Shown: positions 19,258-28,865 of the stretch, piece after piece
How positions within the stretch are numbered: position 1 is the first letter of the stretch
Layout of the letters: each line of letters opens with the position of its first letter
Assembly (NCBI GenBank): GCA_003389325.1
Contig: QQVE01000068.1
Coordinates: 62,001 to 126,000, forward strand
Length of the DNA stretch: 64,000 bases
Origin: Planctomycetota bacterium
GTDB lineage: Bacteria > Planctomycetota > Planctomycetia > Pirellulales > PALSA-1355
Reading direction: 5' to 3'
Notes under the pieces: generated by a model
Seen by the model: the letters and a program-made list of their open reading frames with translations, nothing else
What the model was told of the DNA's origin: nothing
Database searches by the model: none
Made by a program: the position numbers and the translations under genes

Positions 19258-19285
19258 TTGACAGGCCGGCATCGAGCCCTAGGAT
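19258..19285 (+). promoter_or_regulatory. Putative polA promoter
   Basis: TTGACA at 19258-19263, a 16-nt spacer and TAGGAT at 19280-19285, 70 nt upstream of the polA ATG. This is one of the few sites in the window with a consensus -35. Confidence 0.5.
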
Positions 19286-19355
19286 TAGAGTGTCTCCCCT
19301 CTTGCATCCCCTCCTTTGAATCACTCGCTGCCGCGCGGCTTTCGGTGGCTGATCG

Positions 19356-22220
19356 ATGGCCAAAACCATGCGTCAAGGCATGTTTCCCGGAATGGAATCG
19401 GAGACGGCGCCGGACGAGAAATCTTCTGCGCGCCAATCCAAGCCGCGCGCCAAGGACGCGGGCAAGCGCTCCGAGCCATGTGCCGCACCGGAAAGCACGC
19501 GGCTGGACGATCCCGCCGAAGCCACCGCTTCGTTGACGGACAAGAGCATCTGGGTCGTCGATGCCAATTCGCTGATCTTTCAGGTGTTTCACGCGCTGCC
19601 GGAGATGACCAGCCCGCGCGGCGAGCCCGTGTCGGCCGTGTATGGCTTCACCCGCGACATGCTGTACCTGCTGGAGGAGAAGAAACCCGACTACCTGTTC
19701 GTAGCGTTCGACGCCTCGGAGCGAACGTTTCGCCACGAAGTGTACGAGGAATACAAGGCCCATCGCGACGAGATGCCCGTGGATCTGGTGCCGCAGTACG
19801 AGCACATCCGGCGGATGCTCGAAGGCCTGGGTGTGCCGATTCTCGAAATCGAGGGCTACGAGGCCGACGACCTGCTGGCCACGATCGCTCGCGAGGCGAA
19901 CGAACAGCAGGGCAACTGCTTTCTGGTCACCGGCGACAAGGACGCGCGGCAACTGATCACCGAGCGCGTGAAGGTTTACAACGTTCGCAAGAACGAGGTC
20001 TACGACGCGGCGGCCCTGAAGAAAGATTGGGGCGTGCGGCCCGAGCAGGTGGTCGATTTCCAAGCGCTGGTGGGCGACAGCGTCGATAACGTGCCGGGCG
20101 TGCCGCTGGTGGGCCCCAAGCTGGCCGGCGAATACCTGCAAAAGTTCGACTCGCTCGACAATTTGCTAGCGCACACCGACGAACTGCCCAAGGGCAAGCG
20201 GCGCGAGAACCTGATCGCCCATCGCGAACAGGCCCTAATGAGCCGCCAGCTTGTGGCGCTGGATCGGCACGTGCCGGTGGAGATCGACTGGAGCGCGGCC
20301 CGCGTGAGCGGCGTCGATCGTCCCTCGCTGGAAGCGCTGTTCAACGAGCTGGGCTTCAACACCTTCGCGCAGAAGTTCGCCTCGCTACCGCAGCGCAAAG
20401 ACGAGAGCCGCTGGCAGGTCGACTACCAGGCGATTACCACGCCGGAGCGGCTGACGTGGCTGGTCGAACAGCTCGAGGCACAAAAGGCCTTTTCGTTCGA
20501 CACCGAAACGACCGACCGCCAACCGCGGTTCGCCGAAATCGTCGGCTACTCGTTTGCCTGGCAGGAGGGCCAGGCCTACTACGTTCCCGTGCGGGCGCCC
20601 GAGGGCGAGCCGCAGCTCGAGCCGCAGGGGACGCTGGAAGCGCTGCGCGGCTTGCTCGAGAACCCCGCCATCGAAAAGCTGGGGCAAAACCTGAAGTACG
20701 ACATCGTCGTGCTGCGCTCCGCCGGCGTCGAGTTGGCCGGCGCGCGGTTCGACACGATGATCGCCAGCTACCTGCTCGACGCCGGCGAGCGGAACCACGG
20801 GCTCGACGAGTTGGCCGTGCGGTACCTGGGGCACCAGAACACGAAGATCGCCGAGCTGATCGGTACGGGCCGCAACCAGAAGCAGATGGACGAGGTGCCG
20901 CTGGAGGAGATCACGCACTATGCGGCCGAAGACGCCGACGTGCCGTTGCGGCTGCAACCGCTGCTGGCCGCGCGGCTGGGCGAAGCGGGGCTGGAGAAGC
21001 TGTTCGACGAAGTCGAGATGCCGCTGGCCGAAGTGCTGGCGGAAATGGAGTTCCTCGGCATCAAGGTCGATACCGCGCTGCTTCACGACCTGAGCAACCA
21101 GTACGGCGAGGTAATGCAGCGCGTCGAGCGAGAGATCTACGAGATCGCGGGGCGCGAGTTCAATATCGGTTCGCCCAAGCAACTGGCGCAGATCCTGTTC
21201 GAGGAGCACCAGCTGCCGGTGCTCAAGCGCACCAAGAGCGGCGGCAGCACCGACGCCGACGTGTTGGAAGAGCTGGCCAAGTCGCATCCGCTGCCGGCCA
21301 AGATCGTCGAGTATCGGCAATACGCGAAGCTGAAAAGCACGTACGTTGACGCGCTGCCGCAACTGGTGCATCCCGACACGGGGCGCGTGCACACTTCGTT
21401 CAACCAGGTGGTGGCCGCCACCGGCAGGCTCAGCTCGCACGATCCCAACCTGCAGAACATTCCCGTACGGAGCCAGCGGGGCCGCGAGATTCGCGCGGCG
21501 TTCTTGCCGGGACAGCCGGGGTGGAAGCTGTTGGCGGCCGACTATTCGCAGATCGAGCTGCGCGTGCTGGCCCACTTCTCGCAAGATCCGACGTTGTGCG
21601 CGGCGTTTGAAAACGATGAGGACATTCACGCCCGGGTGGCCAGCGAGGTGTACGGCGTGCCGCTGGACGAGGTGACCGGCGACATGCGGCGCAGCGCAAA
21701 GGCGGTCAACTTCGGCGTGATCTACGGGCAAAGTCCCTTCGGGCTGGCCAAGCAACTGGACATCGAAAAGTCGGCTGCGGCGGATTTCATCGACGCCTAT
21801 TTCGAGCGGCATCGCGGGGTGGAGGAATTTCTCGCCTCGATACTGGAAGCGTGCCCCCAAAACGGTTATGTTAGTACCATCCTCGGACGGCGGCGTGCGA
21901 TTCGCGGCATTCGCCGTGTCACGTCGCGTCAGCGAAACCTTCCGGAACGCACGGCGATCAACACCGTCATTCAGGGTTCGGCGGCCGACTTGATCAAGCT
22001 GGCGATGAAGAACATCCACCGCCGGCTGCGGGACGAAAATTCCCCTGCCCGGATGCTGCTGCAAATCCACGACGAGCTCGTCTTCGAAGTTCCTGCCGAA
22101 GCACTAGAACAAACCAGCGCGCTGGTCGCCGAAGAGATGTCGGGCGCCATGAAATTGACGGTGCCCTTGAAAGTGGATCTGAAAGCCGGAGACAACTGGG
22201 CGGATTGCGAGGCCTGGTAG
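19356..22220 (+). CDS. polA: DNA polymerase I
   Basis: A 954-residue enzyme with all three activities. After a ~60-residue charged, alanine-rich extension, the 5' nuclease domain starts at SIWVVDANSLIFQVFHAL. The 3'-5' exonuclease keeps its active-site motif FDTETT near 381 and YAAEDADVPLRL, so proofreading should be intact. Polymerase motifs are DYSQIELRVL (A, ~729), RRSAKAVNFGVIYG (B, ~778) and IHDELVFE (C, ~903). Its role is Okazaki fragment maturation and repair. The N-terminal extension is longer than in E. coli. coaE follows after 73 bp. Confidence 0.98.
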   Translation: MAKTMRQGMFPGMESETAPDEKSSARQSKPRAKDAGKRSEPCAAPESTRLDDPAEATASLTDKSIWVVDANSLIFQVFHALPEMTSPRGEPVSAVYGFTRDMLYLLEEKKPDYLFVAFDASERTFRHEVYEEYKAHRDEMPVDLVPQYEHIRRMLEGLGVPILEIEGYEADDLLATIAREANEQQGNCFLVTGDKDARQLITERVKVYNVRKNEVYDAAALKKDWGVRPEQVVDFQALVGDSVDNVPGVPLVGPKLAGEYLQKFDSLDNLLAHTDELPKGKRRENLIAHREQALMSRQLVALDRHVPVEIDWSAARVSGVDRPSLEALFNELGFNTFAQKFASLPQRKDESRWQVDYQAITTPERLTWLVEQLEAQKAFSFDTETTDRQPRFAEIVGYSFAWQEGQAYYVPVRAPEGEPQLEPQGTLEALRGLLENPAIEKLGQNLKYDIVVLRSAGVELAGARFDTMIASYLLDAGERNHGLDELAVRYLGHQNTKIAELIGTGRNQKQMDEVPLEEITHYAAEDADVPLRLQPLLAARLGEAGLEKLFDEVEMPLAEVLAEMEFLGIKVDTALLHDLSNQYGEVMQRVEREIYEIAGREFNIGSPKQLAQILFEEHQLPVLKRTKSGGSTDADVLEELAKSHPLPAKIVEYRQYAKLKSTYVDALPQLVHPDTGRVHTSFNQVVAATGRLSSHDPNLQNIPVRSQRGREIRAAFLPGQPGWKLLAADYSQIELRVLAHFSQDPTLCAAFENDEDIHARVASEVYGVPLDEVTGDMRRSAKAVNFGVIYGQSPFGLAKQLDIEKSAAADFIDAYFERHRGVEEFLASILEACPQNGYVSTILGRRRAIRGIRRVTSRQRNLPERTAINTVIQGSAADLIKLAMKNIHRRLRDENSPARMLLQIHDELVFEVPAEALEQTSALVAEEMSGAMKLTVPLKVDLKAGDNWADCEAW

Positions 22221-22293
22221 CCAACGCATCACTGGGTCTGGATACGATCCGAGGCGACGCAACGGCAGCCGCCGCGAGCGGCACGAGCAAACC

Positions 22294-22935
22294 ATGACCG
22301 ACACGCCTCGGACGCGCATCCCGATCGTGGGAATCGCCGGAGGAATTGCCAGCGGCAAGAGTTTTGTCGCCGCGCAGTTGCAGGAGAGGGGAGCCGCCGT
22401 GGTCTCGGCCGACCGGGCGGCGCACGATGTCTTAGAATTGGAAGGGGTGAAGCGCGCGGTGCACGACCGTTTCGGCGAGGGGGTTTTTAACGCCGCAGGG
22501 CAGGTCGACCGGGCCAAATTGGGCAAAATCGTGTTCGCCCCACCACCCGACGGCCCCCAACAGTTAGAATACCTGGAGCAAATCACCCATCCGCGGATCG
22601 GAGAGATCCTGCTGGGTCAGTTGAATCAGCTAGCAGAGCAAGGCACGGCGCCGCTTATCGTGTTGGACGTGCCGCTGCTGTTCGAGGCTGGTTGGAACAA
22701 ATGTTGCGACAAGGTCTTGTTCGTTGACGTGCCCCGCGACCAGCGCGCCGCCCGGGCCGCCGAGCGAGGCTGGAGCGCGGACGACTTCGACCGTCGCGAG
22801 CGAGCCCAGCGATCGACCGAGCAGAAACGCCAGCAGTCGGACCTGGTGGTGGACAACTCCGGAACGCCTGAATCCACGCGAGAGCAAATCGACCGTCTGT
22901 GGCCGTCGCTGGTGGCCGCCGCGGACCTGAAATAG
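22294..22935 (+). CDS. coaE: Dephospho-CoA kinase
   Basis: A 213-residue kinase for the last step of coenzyme A synthesis. The P-loop GIAGGIASGKS is at residues 10-20, followed by VSADRAAHDVLE, ITHPRIGEIL and LDVPLLFEAGWNKCCDKVLFV. Length is normal. A coaD gene (the preceding step) lies elsewhere in the window at 46818-47321. polA-coaE adjacency is common in bacteria. Confidence 0.96.
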   Translation: MTDTPRTRIPIVGIAGGIASGKSFVAAQLQERGAAVVSADRAAHDVLELEGVKRAVHDRFGEGVFNAAGQVDRAKLGKIVFAPPPDGPQQLEYLEQITHPRIGEILLGQLNQLAEQGTAPLIVLDVPLLFEAGWNKCCDKVLFVDVPRDQRAARAAERGWSADDFDRRERAQRSTEQKRQQSDLVVDNSGTPESTREQIDRLWPSLVAAADLK

Positions 22936-23081
22936 CCAGTTCACCTTTCCCGTATCGTGGTTTTTGATTCTACTTAAGGGCGCGTCCCCTTCGCCCCTTC
23001 GGAACCAGTCTTTCCAGGCACATACTACCCGCCGCTGTCACCTTCTGTGTGTCAGCCCGTCGTACCTTTCAGGAGTTCATC

Positions 23082-24524
23082 ATGGCTGAAACCAAGAGCA
23101 CCGGCGCTCGCAAGTCAGCAGGGACCAAAACGACCGTACCCGCCTCCGACGGCTACCATCGCTCGGGAAACAACGAGCCACTGAGCCTGGCCGAAGAACT
23201 GGCCGACGAAGCCGCCCACATTGGCGACGAGACGCACGACCGCTACGAACAAATCAAGCAGGGCGATATTCACATCGCCGAACTGCAGCGGATGACCATG
23301 CCGCAGTTGATCGAGCAGGCCCGCAAGGAAAACCTGGCCGAGATCACCGGGATCAAAAAGCAGGATTTGATCTTCAAGATCCTCAAGGAACGCGTGAAGC
23401 TCAACGGGCTGATGTTCGGCGAGGGCACGCTCGAGATCCTGCCCGACGGGTTCGGCTTTCTGCGCAGCCCCGACTATCACTACCTGTCGTGCCCCGACGA
23501 CATTTACGTTTCGCCGAGCCAGATTCGCCGCTTCGGGCTGCGCACCGGGGCCACCGTGTCGGGCCAGATTCGCCCGCCCAAGGAAAACGAGCGGTATTTC
23601 GCGCTGTTGCGCGTCGAGGCCATCAACTACGAAGATCCCAACAAGCTTTCTGAAAAAGTCTTCTTCGACGACCTGACGCCGCTGCACCCGGACAAGCGCG
23701 TGGTGCTCGAGACGACGGCCGAGGAGACGGCCATGCGGATCGTCGACTTGATCGTGCCGATCGGCTTCGGCCAGCGCGGTTTGATCGTCAGCCCGCCCCG
23801 GGCGGGCAAGACGATCCTGCTACAGAAGATGGCCAAGGCCGTGCTGACCAACTTTCCCGATGGCTACGTGATCATGCTGTTGATCGACGAGCGGCCCGAG
23901 GAAGTCACCGACATGGAGCGGCAGGTCAAGGGCGACAACTGCGAGGTGATCAGTTCCACCTTCGACGAGCCGGCCGCGCGGCACATCCAGGTCTCGGAAA
24001 TGGTGATCGAGAAGGCCAAGCGGATGGTCGAGTACGGCTACGACGTGATCATTTTCCTGGATTCGATCACGCGACTGGCACGGGCCTGGAACTCGGAATG
24101 CCCGCACTCGGGTAAGATCCTTTCCGGCGGCGTCGATGCCAACGCGCTGCAGCGGCCGAAGCGTTTCTTCGGCTCGGCCCGCAAGGTCGAGGAGGGGGGC
24201 TCGCTGACGATCATCGCCACGGCACTGATCGACACCGGCAGCAAGATGGACGAGGTGATCTTCGAGGAGTTCAAGGGAACCGGCAACCTGGAAATCGTGC
24301 TCGACCGGCGGCTGGTCGACAAGCGGATCTGGCCGGCGATCGACATCAACCGCAGCGGCACCCGCCGCGAAGAGATGTTGATGGACCCCGAAGAGTACCG
24401 CCGCGTGTGTATCCTGCGCCGCGTGCTCAATGACATGAACAGCCCCGACGCGATGGAGCTCTTGGTCACCCGCCTGCAGAAGACCAAGACCAACGCCGAG
24501 TTCCTGATGAGCATGAAGTCGTAG
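23082..24524 (+). CDS. rho: Transcription termination factor Rho
   Basis: A 480-residue hexameric RNA helicase. The N-terminal ~65 residues are a charged extension, followed by the Rho-N helical part ([13 protein letters not shown]) and the OB fold ([18 protein letters not shown]). The ATPase core has [15 protein letters not shown] near 238, [12 protein letters not shown], and Walker [20 protein letters not shown] 23082 is taken because CAGGAG lies 7 nt upstream; the in-frame GTG at 23049 gives an unlikely extension. The 146-nt leader before it may be used for autoregulation, as in other bacteria; this is an analogy only. Confidence 0.97.
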   Translation: MAETKSTGARKSAGTKTTVPASDGYHRSGNNEPLSLAEELADEAAHIGDETHDRYEQIKQGDIHIAELQRMTMPQLIEQARKENLAEITGIKKQDLIFKILKERVKLNGLMFGEGTLEILPDGFGFLRSPDYHYLSCPDDIYVSPSQIRRFGLRTGATVSGQIRPPKENERYFALLRVEAINYEDPNKLSEKVFFDDLTPLHPDKRVVLETTAEETAMRIVDLIVPIGFGQRGLIVSPPRAGKTILLQKMAKAVLTNFPDGYVIMLLIDERPEEVTDMERQVKGDNCEVISSTFDEPAARHIQVSEMVIEKAKRMVEYGYDVIIFLDSITRLARAWNSECPHSGKILSGGVDANALQRPKRFFGSARKVEEGGSLTIIATALIDTGSKMDEVIFEEFKGTGNLEIVLDRRLVDKRIWPAIDINRSGTRREEMLMDPEEYRRVCILRRVLNDMNSPDAMELLVTRLQKTKTNAEFLMSMKS

Positions 24525-24656
24525 TTCGGGCTCATCGCGGGCGAGTTCGGCGCGGCGGGGCACCCTTGCCGCCGGACGATCGAGTGCTAGACTGCCTCCG
24601 GGCTCCCCGGTGCGTCCCGCCGGGTCCGCGCGATTCGCAAGCGAGGTCGACTGAGC

Positions 24657-25124
24657 GTGCCACGTGTTTTCGAGGGCAACCTGACGCCGCCGTCCGGATC
24701 GCTGGCGATCGTCGTCTCGCGCTACAACGAGTCGATCACCAGCAATCTACTCGAGGGAGCCGTCTCGACGCTTGCCGAGCACGGCGTGGCCGACGAGGCG
24801 ATCGACGTGGCCTGGGTGCCCGGCGCCTTCGAGATTCCGCTGGCAGCCGACCAGATGGCCCGCAGCGGCCGGTACCAGGCGGTGCTGTGCCTGGGAGCCG
24901 TGATCCGCGGCGAAACGACACACGACCAGCACATCAACCGGGCGGTGAGCCTGGGCCTGACCCAAGCGGGGCTCGAAGCGGGGGTGCCGGTCTTGTTCGG
25001 CATTTTGACCTGCGATACGCTCGAACAGGCAATCCAGCGGTCCGGCGGCAACGTAGGAAACAAAGGACGCGAGTGCGCCCTGGCCGCGCTGGAAATGATC
25101 AGCCTGTTGGCCCGCCTAGAATAG
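24657..25124 (+). CDS. ribH: 6,7-dimethyl-8-ribityllumazine synthase
   Basis: A 155-residue enzyme for the penultimate step of riboflavin synthesis, usually forming a 60-mer or decamer. VSRYNESITSNLLEGA, PGAFEIPLAADQ and GAVIRGETTHDQHI (with the conserved His) are typical. GTG 24657 gives the normal N-terminal PRVFEGNL. nusB follows after 25 bp; ribH-nusB linkage is widespread. Confidence 0.96.
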   Translation: MPRVFEGNLTPPSGSLAIVVSRYNESITSNLLEGAVSTLAEHGVADEAIDVAWVPGAFEIPLAADQMARSGRYQAVLCLGAVIRGETTHDQHINRAVSLGLTQAGLEAGVPVLFGILTCDTLEQAIQRSGGNVGNKGRECALAALEMISLLARLE

Positions 25125-25149
25125 CATCCCCGCCACCGAGACCCCGACC

Positions 25150-25557
25150 ATGGCCCGCCGCAGCAGAGCCCGCGAAGTTGCGCTTCAGGTTTTGTATCAG
25201 GACGACTTGAACCCGCAGCATCATCCGGCCGACGACGAGCAGTTCGTCGCGGCCCGGCTCCAGTCGGCGGAGCTGGTGGAGTTCGCCACCTCGCTGATCG
25301 CCGGCGTCCGCCGCAACCGGGGCGAGCTCGACGACCTGTTGGCCCAGACCGCCGACCACTGGAGCTTGGAACGAATGGCGGCCACCGACCGCAACGTGCT
25401 CCGGCTGGGCGCGTTCGAGATCAAGTACTCCGACACGCCGGGGCGCGTGGCCATCAACGAGGCGGTGGAGCTGGCCAAGCGGTTTGGCACCCGGCAGTCG
25501 GCGCAGTTCGTCAACGGCATCCTCGATCGCCTGCTGGCCGAGCGCGAGAAGCCGTAA
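25150..25557 (+). CDS. nusB: Transcription antitermination factor NusB
   Basis: A 135-residue helical protein. RRSRAREVALQVLYQDD at the start and RMAATDRNVLRLGAFEI, INEAVELAKRFG and FVNGILDRLL are family signatures. It binds boxA RNA with S10 during rRNA transcription. It is probably co-transcribed with ribH and ftsY (51-bp gap). Confidence 0.96.
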   Translation: MARRSRAREVALQVLYQDDLNPQHHPADDEQFVAARLQSAELVEFATSLIAGVRRNRGELDDLLAQTADHWSLERMAATDRNVLRLGAFEIKYSDTPGRVAINEAVELAKRFGTRQSAQFVNGILDRLLAEREKP

Positions 25558-25608
25558 ACGCGCCGGGCATTCACCCCCTGCCAAGACCTCAATTGCGACA
25601 AGAAATCG

Positions 25609-26544
25609 ATGGGATTCTTTAACAAGATCAAGCAGGGTCTCAAGAAGACCTCGCAACTGCTCAACACCGACGTCCGCGACCTGTTCAAGGCCGAAGGCCG
25701 TTTGATCGACGAGGACTTTCTCGAAGAGCTGACGGCCATCCTGATCAAGACCGACATGGGCGTCGCGCCCGCCAAGGCCATCGTGGACGAGGTGGGCACG
25801 AAGTTTCGGGCCCGCGTGATGCAGATGGAAGACGTGTTGGCCACGATCAAGGCCAAGCTGAAGGAGCTGATGGCCCAGCCGGAGGAGCCGATTCGCTTTG
25901 CCGCCCAGGGGCCGACGGTGATCATGGTGGCCGGTGTGAACGGGGCCGGCAAGACGACGTCGATCGCCAAGCTCGCACATCTGTTCAAGTCGCAGGGCAA
26001 GCAGGTCGTGCTGGGGGCTGGCGACACGTTTCGAGCCGCGGCGGTCGAACAGTTGACGATCTGGGCCGAGCGGCTGGGGGCCGACATGGTCAAAGGCGAC
26101 CAGGGCAGCGACCCGGCCAGCGTGGCTCATCGGGCCGTAGCCCGGGCAATCGAGACGGGCGCCGAGGTGTGCATCGTCGACACGGCCGGTCGCTTGCAGA
26201 CGCAGCAGAACCTGATGCAGCAGTTGACCAAGATCCACCGCGTGATCGGCAAGCAGATTCCCGAGGCGCCGCATGAGGTGCTGTTGGTGCTCGACGCTAC
26301 CACCGGGCAGAACGGGATCAGTCAGGCCAAGCACTTTACCGATGCGGTAAACTGTAGCGGCATCGTTTTGGCAAAGCTTGACGGTACGGCAAAAGGTGGC
26401 GTCGTCGTGGCGATCCGCCAGCAGGTGGGCCTGCCGGTCAAGTACGTCGGAGTCGGCGAAAAGCCCGAGGATCTCACGCTCTTCGTGCCCGACGAGTTCG
26501 TCGACGCGCTGTTTGCCGACCTGATCGCACCGGCCGCGGCCTGA
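25609..26544 (+). CDS. ftsY: Signal recognition particle receptor FtsY
   Basis: A 311-residue SRP-type GTPase that docks ribosome-SRP complexes at the membrane. The N domain begins almost at once (FFNKIKQGLKKTSQLL), so the acidic A domain is absent. G motifs are GVNGAGKTTSIAKLA near 108, DTFRAAAVEQL, DTAGRLQTQQNLM, and TKLDGTAKGG in the form AKLDGTAKGG. A clean terminator follows at 26555, ending the ribH-nusB-ftsY unit. Confidence 0.97.
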   Translation: MGFFNKIKQGLKKTSQLLNTDVRDLFKAEGRLIDEDFLEELTAILIKTDMGVAPAKAIVDEVGTKFRARVMQMEDVLATIKAKLKELMAQPEEPIRFAAQGPTVIMVAGVNGAGKTTSIAKLAHLFKSQGKQVVLGAGDTFRAAAVEQLTIWAERLGADMVKGDQGSDPASVAHRAVARAIETGAEVCIVDTAGRLQTQQNLMQQLTKIHRVIGKQIPEAPHEVLLVLDATTGQNGISQAKHFTDAVNCSGIVLAKLDGTAKGGVVVAIRQQVGLPVKYVGVGEKPEDLTLFVPDEFVDALFADLIAPAAA

Positions 26545-26554
26545 GTGCGCAACC

Positions 26555-26582
26555 GCGCGTCGTTCTGACGCGCCTTTTTTCG
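26555..26582 (+). terminator. Intrinsic terminator after ftsY
   Basis: A perfect 7-bp stem GCGCGTC/GACGCGC (26555-26561 and 26667-type partner at 26567-26573), loop GTTCT, followed by CTTTTTTTT. Confidence 0.85.
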
Positions 26583-26861
26583 CCGCGTGAATCGCTCGCG
26601 TCGTCATTCGGGCGCGAGCACGGGCCTACTTTCGGACCATCCGGCAAGCTTTTCCTATCCTCTACCCGATTGGCCGCGCGCGGGCTCCGATGGCCTTGAT
26701 TCGGGTCAATTCGCTTCAGTCGGGTCGCCGATAGCAGCATTGCGGAGCTGGAAGTGGAGCTTTAGGCGGCCGATCCATTTCGTGCTTTGCTTGCGAGTTC
26801 GAAGCCCACCTGAGTGTTCCCAAAAACACTCGCACCCGTTTCAAAGGATTGGAGAACGGAC
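26583..26861 (+). promoter_or_regulatory. Porin upstream region with 5' UTR hairpin
   Basis: This gap has no gene. A 7-bp inverted repeat, GAGTGTT (26812-26818) and AACACTC (26825-26831) with a 6-nt loop, lies 30 nt before the porin ATG. It could be a regulator site or an mRNA hairpin. A GGAGA ribosome-binding site is at 26851. No confident promoter hexamers are seen. Confidence 0.35.
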
Positions 26862-28292
26862 ATGAAATTCTCGAAGTTGGCACTGGTCAGCGCCGTAGCT
26901 GGCCTGCTGTCGGCCGGGACCGCCTACGCCCAAAACGGATGGGGGCAAGCCTCTTCCGTGCAGCAGACAGCATTCGAGTACAACAGCTACTACGCTCAAG
27001 ACTACGATGAGCGTGCCGGCGCCAAAGAGCGCGGGATCGAGGGAACGCCTGATCCTCAGGCCCTTCCCAACCAGCCGGACACCTACCCGGGCCAGCCGGG
27101 GATCTACGACGACGAAAGCTTTGGGAACGGAGCCGGGACGTTGTTGGATCCCTGCTGCTGCATCGGCGACGAGTGGCGGCTGTTCGATTTCGAATGCCTG
27201 GAATGTTGCAACACGGTGATCCAAGGCTGGGTCGGCTGGAACCCGTTCGTGTGGAATACCACGAACCCCCAAAACCGTTTGAACGGTCCGGTGACCTTCA
27301 CCGATCGCGCGAACGAAGTGATGTTCAACCAGCTCTATCTGTACGGCGAAAAAGCGGTCGACACCGAAGCCGGCGGCTGGGATATCGGCGGTCGCTTCGA
27401 CCTGCTGTACGGTCAGGACTTCTTCTTCACGACGGCCACGGGCCTGGAAACGTGGAACAGCAGCCAGTGGTTCGGCCTCGCGCTGCCTCAGTTCTATGCC
27501 GAGGTCGCCTACAACGACCTGTCGTGTAAGGTGGGTCACTTCTACGCCCCCGTGGGCTACGAAGTGGTGACCATGACCGGTAACTTCTTCCCGAGCTTGC
27601 CCTATACCTTCCAGTACGGTGAAGCGTTTACCTTCACGGGCTTCATTTTCAACTGGCAGGCCGGCGAGAACGTGAACATCGGTGCCGGCGGTTACAACGG
27701 CTGGGATAACTTCACCCCGGATAACAACCCCAACTACAGCCTCATCATCACCTACGCTGAGGATTTCTCGGACGGTGCGGCTTTGGCCTACTCCGGCACG
27801 GTCGGCAACGAGCCCAACCAGGCTGGCAACTTCAGCACTCGCTACGTGCAGACCTTGGTCTACAGCCGCACGCTGTCGGCCATCAGCGATCGGCTGGACT
27901 ACGTCGGCCAGACCGACTTCGGCTACCAGAACGATGCTCTGCTGGCTGGCGGCGACGCCTACTGGTACGGTTTGAACCAGTACCTGTTCTACAAGGTCAG
28001 CGACTGCATGACCTACGGTATCCGGGCCGAATGGTTCCGCGACCAGGAAGGCTTCCGCGTCAACGTGCCGCGGTCGAATCCGGCCCAGAACCTGAACAGC
28101 TACGAGGGTAGCTTCTACGAGATCACGATGGGTGCCAACTACCGGTACAGCGCGAACACCGTGTTCCGCCCGTACGTCCGCTTCGACTGGTTCAGCGGCA
28201 CGGCCCTCAACGGCCCGGGCACGCTCCCCTTCGACAGCGGCAACGGCAACAGCCAGACGCTGATCGGTTTCGACATGATCACCCTGTTCTAA
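26862..28292 (+). CDS. Outer-membrane beta-barrel porin, BBP2/OmpL-like
   Basis: A 476-residue exported protein. The signal peptide is MKFSKLALVSAVAGLLSAGTAYA, cleaved before QNGWGQ. A proline-rich linker leads to a cysteine cluster, DPCCCIGDEW...ECLECC (six cysteines around residues 88-113). A long region of alternating aromatic strands follows (e.g. GGRFDLLYGQDFFF, FYAPVGYEVVTMTGNFF, TPDNNPNYSLIITYAEDF). It ends in Phe, usual for barrel insertion. The pattern is that of planctomycete BBP2 barrels. Start ATG 26862 has GGAGA upstream and yields the signal peptide. Codon use looks like a highly expressed gene. Confidence 0.88.
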   Translation: MKFSKLALVSAVAGLLSAGTAYAQNGWGQASSVQQTAFEYNSYYAQDYDERAGAKERGIEGTPDPQALPNQPDTYPGQPGIYDDESFGNGAGTLLDPCCCIGDEWRLFDFECLECCNTVIQGWVGWNPFVWNTTNPQNRLNGPVTFTDRANEVMFNQLYLYGEKAVDTEAGGWDIGGRFDLLYGQDFFFTTATGLETWNSSQWFGLALPQFYAEVAYNDLSCKVGHFYAPVGYEVVTMTGNFFPSLPYTFQYGEAFTFTGFIFNWQAGENVNIGAGGYNGWDNFTPDNNPNYSLIITYAEDFSDGAALAYSGTVGNEPNQAGNFSTRYVQTLVYSRTLSAISDRLDYVGQTDFGYQNDALLAGGDAYWYGLNQYLFYKVSDCMTYGIRAEWFRDQEGFRVNVPRSNPAQNLNSYEGSFYEITMGANYRYSANTVFRPYVRFDWFSGTALNGPGTLPFDSGNGNSQTLIGFDMITLF

Positions 28293-28341
28293 GGGACGCG
28301 GGTGAACAGTCGTCCGCTGTTCCAACCTTTGCTGAACGGAA

Positions 28342-28382
28342 AGCGGGGTGGCCGCCTTGGCCACCCCGCTTTTTCTTTTTCC
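28342..28382 (+). terminator. Intrinsic terminator after the porin gene
   Basis: A perfect 12-bp stem AGCGGGGTGGCC / GGCCACCCCGCT (28342-28353 and 28359-28370) with loop GCCTT, followed by TTTTCTTTTTCC. It lies between convergent genes. Confidence 0.92.
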
Positions 28383-28400
28383 TGCCGGCGCTCGTTCCGC

Positions 28401-28865
28401 CTAGTACTTGCCGATCTGCTTCGAGCCGGCTCCGCGCATGCCGTAGGAACCGATGATCTGGTTGTTGTCCGACACCGAGTCGGGCACGGTCGACAGCGGC
28501 GTGCCGAACAGACGCTGCACCGCATCGCCGTCGTAGGGGCCGCTCTGCGTGTTCTGCCCCTGGTACGAATAGGTCCGCACTTCGGTAGCGGTGGAACGGC
28601 CCGCGACGAAGGGCGTCCACTCTCTACCGTGCCACACTTGCCAGTTCCTCTGCTGCGGCATCCAGTACCACCACTGGCCGTTGTGCCAGCGATAGTTGGA
28701 ATCGTTCGAGGCGCGGGGGTCCTTGGCCTCGACCGAGTTCTTGCTCGCTTGGGTGTCCTGGTTCGCCTGAGGCGCCTGCAAACCCTTGTCGTCGGCCTTC
28801 GCCGTAGCGCATGCCAGCACCAGCGCCGTGCAGCATGCCACCGTCAAACACAACAGATTCCGCAT
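28401..28865 (-). CDS. Hypothetical small secreted protein
   Basis: A 154-residue protein with an N-terminal signal MRNLLCLTVACCTALVLACA, cleaved either at a lipobox-like LVLAC or after TAKA. A glutamine/asparagine-rich stretch leads to a tryptophan-rich segment WHNGQWWYWMPQQRNWQVWH (about residues 61-80), a pattern seen in small envelope proteins of this phylum. ATG 28865 is chosen because it starts the signal peptide and follows GGGGATCG. It is convergent with the porin. Function is unknown. Confidence 0.75.
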   Translation of the reverse strand: MRNLLCLTVACCTALVLACATAKADDKGLQAPQANQDTQASKNSVEAKDPRASNDSNYRWHNGQWWYWMPQQRNWQVWHGREWTPFVAGRSTATEVRTYSYQGQNTQSGPYDGDAVQRLFGTPLSTVPDSVSDNNQIIGSYGMRGAGSKQIGKY

